Assembly: GCA_958510875.1 (NCBI GenBank)
Contig: OY294069.1
Location: 175,256,868-175,320,867 of the forward strand
Direction: 5' to 3'
Source of the DNA: Endomychus coccineus
Lineage: Eukaryota > Arthropoda > Insecta > Coleoptera > Endomychidae
Length of the DNA stretch: 64,000 nucleotides
Made by a program: the position numbers and the translations under genes. The notes beneath the pieces are model-generated. The model did no database searches. It had not been told where the DNA came from and was given only the letters and a program-made list of their open reading frames with translations. Each line of letters starts with the position of its first letter. The first letter of the stretch is position 1. This document shows positions 35,668-48,222 of this stretch, piece by piece.

Positions 35668-36457
35668 TACGAGGGCAAGGCAAAAAGTTCCTGAAAAATA
35701 ACACAGATGACACCACAATCGAAAATCCCATATGCCATTTGTAATCTACCATCCGTAACTAGAACGCATTAAAATTTTCAGACTGATTCGTCGTTCAGAG
35801 TTCTGTTCTGACCTATCGAAAGCATGCATGATTTTTGTAAACATGGAAAAAGGTGAATTTCGCGTCTTGATTAAACATTATTTCTTGCTTGGAAAAACAT
35901 AACTCTAACCAAAGCATCGGTTGTTAAGCATTATGGGTCCAATTGAGGTCCATTCTGGTCGTCCAATTGAGGTTTCCACGCCAGAAATCGTCGATAAAAT
36001 CCATGGTATAAAATTGGACAATCGGCGAGTTAAAGTGCACGAAACAGTGGATTTGTCCTGGCGAATCGAACCGGAAAATGCCAAAGAGGGGCTTATCGGC
36101 CAACAAAATCATAGCGGCAGTTTTTTTGCAATGTACACGGTATCGTCCATATCGATTTCCTTGAAAAGGGCAAAACGAACACCGGCGTATGTTATGCAAA
36201 ACTGTTAGATCGCTACAAATTGGTTCGTCACCCACCACATTCTCCAGATTTGGCCTCCTGCGACGTCATCGCTGAAACAATCGCCTATTTTGAAGGATTG
36301 CCTAAATCGCATTATTTGGAAGGAATCGAAAAATTAGAAAAACGTTGAACGAAGTGTATCGGGCTAAAAAGAGATTATGTTGAGAAATAAAATAAGTTTT
36401 GACCAAATAAAGCATTTCTTGTTTCATTTTCCAGGAACTTTTCATCTTGCCCTCATA
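35668..36457 (+). mobile_element. mariner copy C, internally deleted, with TA duplication
   Basis: TA-CGAGGGCAAGGCAAAAAGTT at the left and AACTTTTCATCTTGCCCTCA-TA at the right are the terminal inverted repeats. Inside are the transposase start MEKGEFRVLIKHYFL (about 35844), the linker piece PIEVSTPEIVDKIHG (about 35950-36010), the region before the second Asp with a frameshift (HGIVHIDFLEKGKTNTG type), and VRHPPHSPDLASCD (36220-36262) joined straight to VIAETIAYFEGLPKSHYLEG. The first and second catalytic Asp regions are deleted. At about 790 bp it is a deletion derivative that could only move with help. Confidence 0.9.
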
Positions 36458-36735
36458 TTGCTTGTTAAACTTTACAACTATGATAGAAGAGGTAAAGCGA
36501 AAAAACGGCTAACCTCGTATCTTTCAGATAGAAATCAACACGTCGACATGCAGGATGAGGAAAATGGTACAAGGACTGTATATGCATCAGGGAAACTTCC
36601 ACATAGCAGGAGTACTGCCAGGCTCTATTTTGGGGCCAATTTTGTTCATCTTGTATGTGAATAACCTACAAAATGCAGAACTCGCAAATTATGTTGATGA
36701 CGCCGTCTCTATCGGTATCATATAAAAACTTACAC
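36458..36735 (+). pseudogene. LINE RT, part 2 (split by mariner C)
   Basis: Directly after the second TA the frame resumes with LLVKLYNY, then KRLTSYLSDRNQHVDMQ, a frameshifted block LPGSILGPILFILYVNNLQ (about 36610-36670), and the catalytic box YVDDAVSIG (about 36690-36720). Removing the mariner and one TA joins part 1 and part 2 in frame as VNHA-I-LLVK. Confidence 0.85.
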
Positions 36736-38814
36736 CATGTGGACGTTGCCCATTGGAAGATTGATATATATTATATTATAAGAAATCAAACAATGTACCA
36801 CATTGACAGATTTTTCGAACTTTATTCAAATAACGGAGAATGTAAAACTACTTGAGTGCACCAGATGCCGACACCAAATCAAAGTATGACATTGCTTGAT
36901 TTCTTAATGGGACATCTATTCATAAATGGCGTGAGATTTTTTGGTATTTTCACCAAGTGGAACGATGGTTTGTTAGGGTATTATATTTTATGGACCGCAC
37001 TAGGTCGAAAGTAATTTTCAAGTATATATGAACTAATTGGTTCTTCAACATATTATTTTATAATATGTTATAATCATAGTATTTGTAGTTGGAACATGCA
37101 AACTCGGACAAAATGAAATAATTTAGTGACATGTTGTCAAGTAAATTCTTTTAAAAATTTCCGTACGATGTGTAGTGCTGCAATGTACAGGGTGTCCAGA
37201 TTTCATTGATTTTGTAAGGTATTTCGCTTATTTTTAAAGATAGAAAGATGCGACCCTTTTCTACTTTTTCGAGAGAACAACGCTGGTGAAGACAGATATT
37301 TGATATGTCTTTTTGTTATAAGCTACAGCCAAAAATTGAAAAATCCTCTAGCTGTCCCTATGTAAATATTTTGAAAAATGTTTTCACTCTATCGTATAGA
37401 TTTTTTACGTAGAATCCAATGAAGTTTGTATCTTTTTTGTCGGTCTAACCCTTTTCGAGAAATATGCTAAGCTTGCATCTTTTACCGAAAACCAAAGTAG
37501 CCCATAGCCCCTTTGGAAAGAAGATTTGACGAGAAGAAAAAAACTATCACTGACAACTAATATGCAACATGTTCTGAGAGATTAAAGTCAGTCAACATTC
37601 ACCATGACAACAAATCGGTGTATTTAGAAATAGCGAATAAGCGTTCCTGCGACTTTATATTTCACTAGTTATGGTTATATTTACTCTTCAGTTATCCGCG
37701 TTGAAACCACATATGAGTGTAGTATGAAGGGAGAAGATTAAAACAGCTAATATATTCACTTTAAATAGGAGTGCATAATTATTTGATCAAACATATCTTA
37801 ACGTCCCTCGCTGTGCTTGACAGAATGGAGAATTGCTGTTGCCAACGCCAACGTCAGACATATTATGAATGTTGCTCATGAATGCGTATTTAATTAGGGT
37901 GAGAGGGTAAATAAGAGAGGAAAACAAAGATTTAATTATAACGCGACTACCAACATCGCGCGAAATGCAAATTACGGAACCAAAATAATTATTGAAGAGG
38001 CTCGGTACGAAGAAAAAGAGCCGGAGAGATCGAAATAAATCATCAATGTAATATTAATATTTTTAATGAGTCAATAGTCCCGTCCTTTTGAGAAACCCTA
38101 GCCAAACCGGGCATTATCGACCGGGCTTTCCACGAAAGCGGCAGTTGTACTCTGTAACTCTGCCCAACCAACGTCTGACACCTTCGAGGAGTCGAAACAA
38201 AACACTCTCTACAAGGATTAGAGATTGTCACTTGTTTTCAGATGAGTGGATCTTGCGAACAATAAAGTGCTTCTCGACAACTCTGTCGAGAATTTACAAA
38301 CTTTGCTATTTCGGAGCGGATTCGCGAGAGGCACCCCCGTTTTCTTATTCCGTAGTATAATGAAACTCGATTGTTCTTTGCTTTTAATAGAGGCGCGAAG
38401 AAAACCATCATTTACGTATAACAAATATCCAAATTACATAGGAGAAATAACGACTTTCTATTTTGAATGTGACCCCTTGCTATTTTATTCATTTTCTCAA
38501 CCCAGCACAAAGAAAGTGAAGGAACTTCGATTATATAGAATGTCCCAGTTGTAATACGCCAAAATTGAATAATTCGAGATTGCTATTTTTTTCAGAAGCA
38601 ATTCCTAAAGGAAGTACTACCCCTCAAATTTCATTTTAAAAAATCATTCATTGTAATTCTCTGACCGCTGCGTCGATTTTGACCAAATTTGATATTAAAG
38701 TGCTCTTAAAAATAGATATTTGACACTAGATTGTCTAAGTGGTATAACTACAGGAGAGTTGTTTCCCTTTTCTCACCCTATTTAGTAGTAGCAGTTTTTT
38801 ATTCGTCCTAATAT
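36736..38814. other. No gene recognised
   Basis: A TACAGGGTGTCCAG-type end starts near 37188 and could be one tip of an element, but the other tip was not found. The stretch 38060-38400 is less AT-rich, with open frames on both strands and no recognisable domain. Confidence 0.3.
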
Positions 38815-38975
38815 ACAGGGTAAGTCAAACAGCAATACATCGGTATTAATACATCAGCAATAATAAAACAGCAATACATAAAACAGCAATAATAAAACAG
38901 CAATACCCGATGTAGCAATACATCGGTATCGGTAAAACAGCAATACGTCAGCAATACATCGGTATTAATGAACAA
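38815..38975. repeat. Irregular tandem repeat (AACAGCAATACATCGG-type units)
   Basis: Units such as AAACAGCAATA and CAGCAATACATCGGTATTAA recur about nine times with variable spacing directly after a TACAGGGTAAGTCAAACAGC stretch. Confidence 0.75.
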
Positions 38976-39049
38976 ATATAAATTATCTCAATACGAGCTC
39001 AATTCAACAATTGAGACAGATGAAGGTAAGAATAAAATATAAACATTTT

Positions 39050-39985
39050 AAATGTTCGCCTCAATCAACACCAGTTTTCTGCAGGTTTTCTACCCTCTCA
39101 TACAAACTTGGTGTATTTCCTTTCAGCTGGTAGACAGCTAGAGTTAAACCTATTACAAAGAAAAGAAAGAAAACCCTTCCTAATAATTTTAGACTCATTG
39201 CACTATCATCTATGATCTCTAAAGCAACCAACATCGAGCTCATCCCATACATTAGAGATCTCCAAAATCGTGAATGACCGGCACTATGGCTTACGTCAGC
39301 AGAGATCAACAGAAGCATGTATGACAGAAATGTATTGAAAAACATGAGGAATATCTAGCTGTAGTATTGAATATATTCAAAGCATTTGACAGAGTCTGGC
39401 ATCAAAACCTTCTTGGGAGACTTCCGTCATATGGTTTGTAGTCGCAACTTTGTCGTTTATTATCTAGTTTTCTCTGATATAGATCACTACATGTGGTGCT
39501 TGGCGGAGTATTCTCCGAAACAATGGCTATCAACTCTGGTGTCCAACAGGAATCTGTCTTGTTTCTGCTCCATATAAACGATCTGCTAGAAGTGACCATG
39601 TTTTCTCATCTAGAGCCGCTATACAATTCAATGAAGACGTAGGAGCGAGACAAAGACAGGTTGACGCAATTAATAGAGATCTGGCAAAGATTTTGAAATG
39701 GAGATTTGATAATCAAGCAGAGTTTAATGTAACCAAATTTCAAACTTGCATCTTCTCCGGGAAGGCGGATCCCACAATCCCTAATAAAATGATCTCAGGT
39801 GCAACTATTCCCATGAAGTCTTCCATATTCATGATCGGGATCATCACAAATAGCACCCTCTCATGGGATGATCATGTGCGGTCTATTGCGAAAACCGCTT
39901 CACAAAAACTTGGTTTTCTATTCCATGCCAAGAGCTACTTCACATCCCAACAGCTCCTCATAATCTACGAAGCACACAAACCTGT
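39050..39985 (+). pseudogene. LINE-B fragment, longest RT stretch
   Basis: Blocks: FLPSHTNLVYFLSAG-type lead (39090-39130, the segment before RT), FRLIALSSMISKATNIELI remnants (39185-39250), palm IFKAFDRVWHQNLLG (about 39375-39415), AINSGVQQESVLFLLHINDLLE (39525-39595, with the PQG of this block changed to QQE), then the C-terminal part 39640-39985 (KWRFDNQAEFNVTKFQT, SGATIPMKSSIFMIGI, SWDDHVRSIAKTASQKLGF). The catalytic FADD segment is deleted between 39600 and 39625. Frame changes are frequent. Confidence 0.85.
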
Positions 39986-40545
39986 CATCTGTAAATGATA
40001 AACATTCCGCAAATGGGACATAATTTGGAAAATCATTTACATATATCAAAACGAGAATATGTCCTAATATAGCCTTTTTGACTGTGGAACAATTTGATTT
40101 TGATAGGTAGGATATTATTAATGACACACTACTATCTTCAAAGCCATTCTTGTATAGCTTTGGCAATATAGCTTGATGAAAAACTCAATCAAAGTCAAGT
40201 TCAAAGCAATTTAAAGTTGTTTTCGTAAAATGATGAATAGCATCAGTGGTAGATACATTCCTGCTGAAGCCAAAGTGATTGTTATTAAAGAGACCGTTGC
40301 TTTCGAAGTGATCAACTATTCTTTTATTCAAAATTTTCTCAAATATTTTTAATAGCATAGGTAATATAGAAATAGGTCGATAATTTGATACATTTTCTCT
40401 TTCTCTTTTCAAAGACCGGTATCATTGTTGCTAATTTTAAGCATTTACAAAATGCATTTGAAGGATATATTTATTAGTTTTGTTAAAAGATCAACGATGT
40501 TATCTACATTCCTTTTCAAGAGACTTACTATTTTTTAATTGTTTC
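39986..40545 (-). pseudogene. CR1/Jockey-like LINE RT fragment
   Basis: On the minus strand: NVSNYRPISILPMLLKIFEK (about 40390-40330), NNNHFGFSRNVSTTDAIHHF (40290-40230), the palm block decayed at 40190, FEDSSVSLIISYLS (40145-40100), a frameshifted GHILVLIYVNDFPN (about 40060-40010), then LSFTDDRFV (about 39995), where the catalytic box should read ADD. It abuts the LINE-B fragment of opposite orientation. Several catalytic positions are lost. Confidence 0.8.
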
Positions 40546-40546
40546 T

Positions 40547-40620
40547 CTATAAATAAGATATAATCAACCTTATCTACTATGAATTTTTAGTGGATAAGGG
40601 TGATTATTTCTTATTTATAG
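40547..40620. repeat. 31-bp-arm hairpin
   Basis: The segment 40547-40577 pairs with 40590-40620 with only three mismatches around a 12-base loop. The right arm is also present at 202-233. Confidence 0.75.
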
Positions 40621-41850
40621 TGTTGTAGTGTATCGACAGTGTGAATGAACCCCTTGATAGTTTTTGAAAATCATGCCTAAACATTCGAGCCGTATTTGCA
40701 TTTGTTCCACGTGGGAGGTCACGAAACAATGGTAGCTTCACCTGTCAAAATATTAATTGAATGTCCATTCCTTCAACAACTTCCTGTTGTGTCATTTGAA
40801 AGACCTTCTAATTAGAATCTATTGATGAAAATGACCAACATATTCTCTCTTTCAACCCGCATTTCGTCAGTACCTTATCTATCCATAGCTAGACGATACA
40901 TTCGAGTGATTCATTTCACTTGAAGTCCTTGTGGTGAGATAGAAAATTTTCTAAAATTACTGTACGACGAACGGTCAACATGCGCGCATCTCATGTGACC
41001 AGGCCCAACCTTCCAAACAGTTGATAGCATTTACTTGTCGATCGTGAAGAAGCACAATATGTTAGAATCTATCCTACTGATATGATTCTCGTATACAGCG
41101 ATTCGCAGAACTCCAACAGCATAATAAACTATTTTTATTATTTATAGTTGAATGTTTACAACCGCCCAGTGCGCTTAAGAACAAGTGGTTTTGCATCAAT
41201 TATACTCATAGGTTGAAATGTGTGATCAAACATTCTCTGTCTTGAAAAAACATAAAGCGTTGGAATTGTTTGAACTCGGGAGACAGAGGAGACGTTTAAA
41301 CATCTTCGAAGTGTCGTTACGTAGTTGCATCATTTTCATATCGAAGTGTAAACCGTTTAAGTAATATGGATTTTCCGTTATAGAAAATTGCAGACCTGAA
41401 CGCGTCTGAGGGTGGATTAAAATGCGAATGTTGTTCATTTTTCATTTTTTATGTGATTTATATGTTCTGCGTAAACGGCCGGTTGGGTACATTTACATTA
41501 TTTTGCGATTTCTTCAGTATGTTGAACAAATCCTTCTTGGCAATATGGGTTGGAATTTACTTAGGGCTAGATTCGTGTAACTATGTAAATTAGTTCACGC
41601 TCGTTCTAATTGTATCAAGGTTTCAAGCTGGAAAATTCGATTTTTGTGTCGAATAATGATTACGAATAAAACAGAAACTTACCGTTGGAAAAGATTACAA
41701 TTTGGCATCCTCTAAGTATGTAAAGATCGAGTTTCTTTTTGGTACAGTCACTTTGTGTTAAAAGTTCTCAAACTAACAGAAACGTTGAATTGATTCTGTT
41801 TTGGAGATTTTTTCGAATACGGAGGTGATTTTCAATAGAGTATTGAGATA
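40621..41850. other. No gene recognised
   Basis: This may include the 3' LTR of the gypsy fragment that ends nearby, but no LTR boundary could be placed. The remainder is AT-rich. Confidence 0.3.
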
Positions 41851-42400
41851 CAATATCTAACATAGGGTAGGTATGCTTCCTCAACTCGTTCTGAATATAC
41901 AGTGAGAAATAAATTAAGAAGAACCATAGATTGAAATGTATCCCACAATATTCCCCTCCAGAGAAAAAAGAAAAAATAAATCAAAGAGAAAAAGTAGCTT
42001 TCTTTCGCTATGACGTGATGGTATAGAACATTCAATATGAGCAGGCTTAAGTCGATCTATTGAAATGAATTTAGAAGTATTGTTGATCAAAAGTTTAAGA
42101 ATGTGGCTTGATCTATTCAAAGTGTCATAAGGTCCTCCATAAGGTGGGTCAATGTGTTTTTAATTTTGTCTATTCTAACGAAAACGAGTTTGTAATTGTA
42201 TAAATCGGAAGGAATAAAAATTTTGTTTGTCTGATGTTGTTGAGGTGGCTTTGAAATTAAATTTAGAAAATGAGTTTTTAAATGTTTAATAAAATCAGAT
42301 GTTTTAATTGTTAATGGAGAAGAAGTAAAACTTTCTCCTGAAACTCAGTGATTGGCCATATACTAATTCTGCGGAAGTGTTCCCCAGTCTTCAGTCATTC
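41851..42400 (-). pseudogene. Ty3/gypsy pol C-terminus (end of integrase)
   Basis: On the minus strand: SAELVYGQSL (about 42377-42345, where the family has AxELVYG), a lysine-rich linker, then a frame with FVRIDKI, then THPYGGPYDTL (about 42150-42120), ISIDRLKPAHI (about 42060-42025), and near the end GGEYCG (about 41960-41945). These are the chromodomain-less integrase tail blocks of insect Ty3/gypsy elements. Frameshifts break it, and RT and the integrase core are absent. It is an old, dead copy. Confidence 0.8.
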
Positions 42401-42715
42401 AGTTTATTCCCAAGGTGGATTTGGAAGTTCTGTGGAAACACCTTGCTCATTTCTGTTGGGTTTTGTTAGAACTATATGGCAACTCTTCTTCTCATTATTT
42501 CGTAATCAAACATATTGTATATGATTTTACATTATATATAATTTTAATAAAAAATACAGTTATAATAAATTTTAACAACCTTCGTTCTTATTAAACAAAA
42601 CGTGTCATGTTTCACCAGACGGTGACTTTATCAAACAATGGTTTTATAAACTATGGTTATTCCTTAAATATTAAAATGAAGATTAAGAAGGAGGGGATGA
42701 GTGAGGTACGTGTAC
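42401..42715. other. No gene recognised
   Basis: AT-rich spacer between the gypsy and PLE fragments. Confidence 0.35.
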
Positions 42716-43600
42716 AGTAGGATAAGAGTCCTTACAAATAAATTTAATAATGGAGAATTGGTAAAGTCTTTTTGATCATTCAAATGGTTTGTTGTTTAAT
42801 ACTTTACTTTTAACTGACTTATAGAAAATCTCAAAATCATCTTCGAAATGATGATCAGTTTCTTCAATATGGTTTACAACTTTTGAATATCCTTTGTTCA
42901 AATTAAAATGTTTTTTAATTCTAGTTTTGAAATATCTTCCTCTCTGGCCTATATAGAATTTATCACAATCTTCACACTCTACCTTGTATACTCCTGATTC
43001 TTGATCTTTTGTATTCTTATCTTTGTTGTTTTTAATATATTTTCCTACCGTATTATTTGTTTTAAAAGATGTGGTAACATTGTGTTTTTTAAGTAAATTG
43101 TGTCTTAACTGTACTAGGGTAAACTAACTTCATTGCTTCATTATAATCTTTTTTCTTAAGTAAATCATTCACAAATTTTTTGTTATGGCCGATATTAGTT
43201 GCTATCTGGTTTATAATTGAAAATTCCTTATGATAATTAAATTCTGACATGGGGATAGTAACAAGTCTATGTAACATGCTTTGAAGAGCAGCCAGTTCAT
43301 GTCCTAAAAATTAATATTTTGATTGACTTCTACTTTAACCGTGAATTTAATGTTGGGTGTAAATTATTTAAATGTTGAATGAAAGAATTGTCTTTGTGTT
43401 CCATTAAAGCATCGGGTGTTTGTGGATTTCCAATTCTAATTCATTCATAAATATTTCGGCCAAATAAGGAGTTAATGGGTTTCCTATTGCTAATCCTTCT
43501 TGAGTAGTATCGACATTGTTATTGAATTGAAAATAATTCTGAGAAAGACATGTTGACGATATATTAATTGATAAAATTGAATGTAATACTATCTTTATAG
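42716..43600 (-). pseudogene. Second Penelope-like element type: RT piece and GIY-YIG
   Basis: On the minus strand from about 43560: NYFQFNNNVDTTQEGLAIGN then PLTPYLAEIFMNELELEIH (RT block, 43530-43400). Then comes a jump to FIQHLNNLHPTL (43385-43350), the linker FSIINQIATNIGHNKKFVND (about 43225), and GVYKVECEDCDKFYIGQRGR (about 42995-42935, the GIY-YIG block), followed by TRIKKHFNLNKGYSKVVNHI and HHFEDDFEIF. The YVDD box is missing between the first two RT pieces. It is a different family from the PLE at 29.6-34.6 kb. No terminal repeat was recognised. Confidence 0.85.
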
Positions 43601-44595
43601 TATACTCGTTCGTTAGTTGTGTAACCTAAGTTAACGGAGTCAAACCAGTTAAAGCTGAAACGTTTTGTAAGTTATTTTCACCACTCCCTGTGCTTGTAAT
43701 TTTATGCACCTTCGATGATCATGCCGTAGCTTCACGACATGTGTCATTGAAGGGTCTCTTTCGTAATAACACACCATTGGACAGTATAAAACAGTGAAAG
43801 GTCCAGTGTGTAACACATTCATTGCACGTCTGATGTTAAATGTTAATATTCTAATATCGGTGTAGTTGATAATCTCCAGATAAATTTACATCGAAATATG
43901 GTGGCACGACGTCTCTTAAAATGCTTCCAAATTTGAATAACAATGGACCTCGATAAAGTTATTTTTGATTATATGATAATGTTCCTTGCAATGGCGCAAA
44001 GGCTAGCCATAACTCTACTGGTTTATTCAAAACAACTTTCGAGCCTGTAATTATATTCCCAGTGTATAATTTATGGAACCCTATCTCTTTTAAATATTAA
44101 ATAAGCGTGTGTCAATTTCAGATAGGAATTTAAATAAGATGTAACAAGGAGCGTGTAGCAGGTGCCGAAGAAGCTCGTAATTTAAACGCCTGGATATAAT
44201 TTAAGACTACTTAAAACGGAAGATGCAGGTCATGTATTATGAGTATATTTTATAATATACTGGATACTGTCTACTTAAATAATGGCGACGTTATGAAATA
44301 TAGGGACTATAACAATGTGCTATCCGACTATGTGATGGAATCACACTCATACAATCAATATGCTTCCATCAAGTTCCTATCTGAACAAATTTGGAGGATA
44401 TGAAAAAAAAATACCAAACCAAAATGAGAGGTTGACATAAATAAATAAATAAATAATATTCCACGTCTCGGGGACAAGACTATGAGATGATGTTTCGCCT
44501 ACCTTAGACCAGACTAGAACAAGCATGCTTCTTATGGTTCTTCGTAGATTTTCTTCCCATTCTTTGATTAAGGCTAGGGTTACAAGAATTGCAAA
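43601..44595. other. No gene recognised
   Basis: AT-rich; a short AAAT microsatellite lies at 44439-44456. Confidence 0.35.
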
Positions 44596-45330
44596 AAAAA
44601 GTTTAAATATGCGCCTGCATTAACACCAAGTTTCTCCAGGTTGTTTACCCTCTCATACAAACTTGGTGTGTTCCCTTCCAGATGGAAGACAACTGAAGTA
44701 AATTCCAAAAAAAAACAAAGAGGACCCTTCCTAATAATTATAGATCCAGTGGACTATTATCTGTGATCTCTAAAGTGATGGAGAGAGCAAACAACATCGA
44801 GCTCATCCAATACCAAAATCGTATGGTACACTTTATACGGTTTTATCATCTAGAGCCCCTATACCATTCAATAAAGTCAGTGGAGCGAGACATAGAGAGG
44901 TTGACGCAATTAAGATCTGGCCAAGATTTTGAAATGGGGATCTGATAATCTAGTTGAGTTTAATGCAATCAAAACTCAAGCTGGCGTCTTCTCCAGGATC
45001 CATGTTCGGGATCACCACTATGGGACGATCTCACATGATCCATTGCAAAAACCGCTTCACAAAATCTTGGTTTCATATTTCGTACCAAGAGCTACTTTAC
45101 ATCTCAGCAGCTTCTCGTAATCTGCAAAGCACAGATTCGACCCGTCCTGGAGGACTGTTCACATGATTGGAGTTCGGCACCAAACATACCCTGAAGCTCT
45201 TGGATTCTATCCAGAAGAGAGGTATTCGTCTGATTGATGATGTCACACTTACGAGTTCATTAACACGACACATAAAGAAGGAAGGAGACGCCTCGATCGT
45301 TTAAACCCTGAAATATAGACAATGCGAGCA
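44596..45330 (+). pseudogene. LINE-B fragment
   Basis: Blocks: LFTLSYKLGVFPSRW (44640-44685), a decayed IDPVDYYLSVISKVMERANN (44740-44795), then a jump to LEPLYHSIKSVERDIERLTQ (44850-44910, after the catalytic box), KWGSDNLVEFNAIKTQAG (44929-44985), RSHMIHCKNRFTKSWF-type (45010-45080), and RGIRLIDDVTLTSSL (45220-45255). The RT catalytic core is deleted. It matches the copy at 39.0-39.98 kb block by block. Confidence 0.85.
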
Positions 45331-48220
45331 GTATCTTGGCCTCAACTTCGAGGGACGAATATCTAAATCAGCAGGAACAATCAAAATAATCCCACAACTG
45401 TTTATTTTATCTACTCAAAATGTGTATGCCAAATTATGAAAAGTAATTAAAGCTTGAAGAGAAGCAGAGAATATCAATTTATTAAATTACAATATTGAAA
45501 TATGAAAGAAAGTAATGAGCTATTAGTTAACTGATTATAGTTATGCTGAAATAAGAGTTATGATACTGGAAATAGTGATATCGTCGTTTCTAAATATCCA
45601 AGTAGTATCAAAAAGTTCCCTCCCATAAAGCAGTAACTGGGAAATTTGGCTTTATTTATGTTCACTCAGATCAAATAATTATTCCTTAATATCGCCCAAT
45701 ACAGCATAAAATGCCGCTACTGTATCAAATGTATTATGAAGAATGCCATTTCAAGGTGCTACGGAATACCACGAAACCACTTGGTTTTTCGCTAGGTTGA
45801 ACAAGCCGTAATGGAACGATATGAAATAGAGCGAATATCACATAGATATTATCTAATTAGAATAATCGAGATATCATAATACTCACTATCCACAATTATA
45901 TAGACTTTGAAGTTAGAGAATTACTATGAATATGTAATTGATTTTACCTTGTTAAAAGTCACACTCAAGATGATCATTATTGATCATCTTCATCCTTACA
46001 ATCTCCCCCCGAATGTCAAGAAACGTCCGACCTCTTACGTCAATCTCTGCTTCTCCAACGACCCGCCACCGAGTTGACATACTTAGCTTAGGCTATCAAA
46101 CTACAGATGTCAGAGGTTGTCTCTTTCTAAGATTAAATATCTCACAACAGTTATCAGAATAATAAATGACCATTAAATAATAATTTATCAACGTCCAAAC
46201 GTTACAACATGGAGTTTATCTGTTTGCAAAGTTGATGACTGATTTGCTTTCATTTATCTCTATACGCTATTGTCTAGTACTAGTCCCATCAAGCAGCAGC
46301 CTTGAGATACCCCTGCGTTTTTCGGCTTTTGTTCTGAATATTCGCTCTCTTGCTTAACTCTAAGCTTCGCTGTGAAATGTAAGATTCTGCACTGGCAGAC
46401 AACTTTATGATGATAATGAGGCCATCTTTATCGAATTCTTGAGCCACATCTAGAAGAAGCTGTGATCAATTGACCACGTGACTTCCCTCACTTTTGTTAG
46501 CAAAATAGATCTCACTACTATGGATCAAATCTATATTATAGTAGGAACAGAAAATATATTAGAAATTATTTAGAAATCGTGAATGAAAGACATTATATTA
46601 TTATACTCTGTTATATTAAGATTCCATTCAAATGGTTTACATAATGTATTTTACCACTCTATCTTTTATACCTGCTTATCAGGTTGACTTTCGAAATTAT
46701 TCACACTATAGTATAACCTTGTTTTATGCTGACACTTTGCCACAGAGCAAATACGTCACTTGAATATTTAAATGAGAATTTCGGACAATTTTGCAGATTA
46801 AATATATGCGTGTGATATTTATTTTTAACCAGGAAAACATGGTTGTCATGTGGTTTAATAATATTCTATAATTTGATAACCTGAAGATGGGTGTTGAAAT
46901 ACTCGAATACTCGAAATAGGGCTACCACGCCCAAAGACAATACAGTTCCTATTTTCAATAGGATCGGTGCACTCACCACAAATTTCACACATCAGCGCCA
47001 CCCATACACACATGGCACACATAGGCGTTATCTCAAAAATAGTCTTGATCTATCCAGAAAGGCTCAAAATGGATATTTCCACGAAGTTCCGGATTTTTTT
47101 TCTTAGATCGATTATAATACTGCCCTACGTATTGTGAGGGAAGTAAGAATAGCTCCTCTACCAGGAATTTTACTATGACAAGGATACACTTGCAGTGAAC
47201 CAAAACAATCTGAGAGTCACGTGGTTGGCGTATGAACTACAGAATTATTTCAATGAATGTAATAGTATGGTACCAGTACCACGGTACCAATATAACTTAC
47301 AACATACCCTATCTTCATTTCAATGGACGTATGTGGTGGATGTCGATAGATGGCATGGCAAGCAGGTGTCAAAGATATTTTTCGGCTATGTAGAAAAAAT
47401 ATTAGTCCAAAGATACCAACACCTGATTTCCATAAGTGAGTTTCGCTTTCATGCAAGTTAAATTTCCATGCAAACGTTCTGTTTTGTGATACCCTCCATA
47501 TTTACATTTCAAAACAACAAGTCTAATAATGTTAATCATGTTGACGAGCTGAAAAAGCGTGCATCGCGCCTCTCACGCATGTCGCCAAAACTAATGAAGA
47601 CATAATCCCACAGACCTATAAAAATCGTGTTTTTCTACTTTGATAAACTGAAATAGGGTGTGTTCATAATTCTTACAGCGTAATTGGTCATAAATATATT
47701 TACATTTCACCGTTGTAATAATAAAATCTGTCACCAAATGCGCGTGAGCAGCTAAGCAGGCATGCTAGTTAATGTTTCCAAACAACGCAAACTTCTTATA
47801 TCATTAATTATATCGTGAATGTCGTTTATTGCTTTATGTCATGAATTATCCTTACATTACGGAAACGTTAGCTTCTATTTGGATTTATTATATTTATTTC
47901 TCAAACATTTGTTCAGATAATGAGAGCCATGCACACAAACACGACCTTTGATGAGTTCGATACTCATAAAAAGACAATTTTCAATTCCAGAATTGATCAA
48001 TAATGTGTACCATTTGTATTCATTATTATTATCATTGACATCATTACAGAAACGAAGCCGAATATATACATCAATACATATTTCTGCTTACAATATGAGG
48101 ACGTTATTAAAAATTACCAAATCATTTCATCATGAAGGCAGCGCCAAAAATTACCAGCATGGCTGAAAGAAATGGTGTAGACTCCAAATTAAAGTACAAG
48201 ACCTATACGTTGATAACAAA
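45331..48220. other. No gene recognised
   Basis: This is a long AT-rich interval. A perfect 24-bp palindrome AAGATGATCATT-ATTGATCATCTT-type lies at 45967-45990. Short frames at 46891-47106 and 47195-47461 lack motifs. Confidence 0.3.
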
Positions 48221-48222
48221 GG

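Noticed and set aside
46880..46925. CTGAAGA...GAAAT, a possible hammerhead core
   Set aside because: A short stem II can be drawn, but the base after GAAA does not allow stem III, and no related copy was found.
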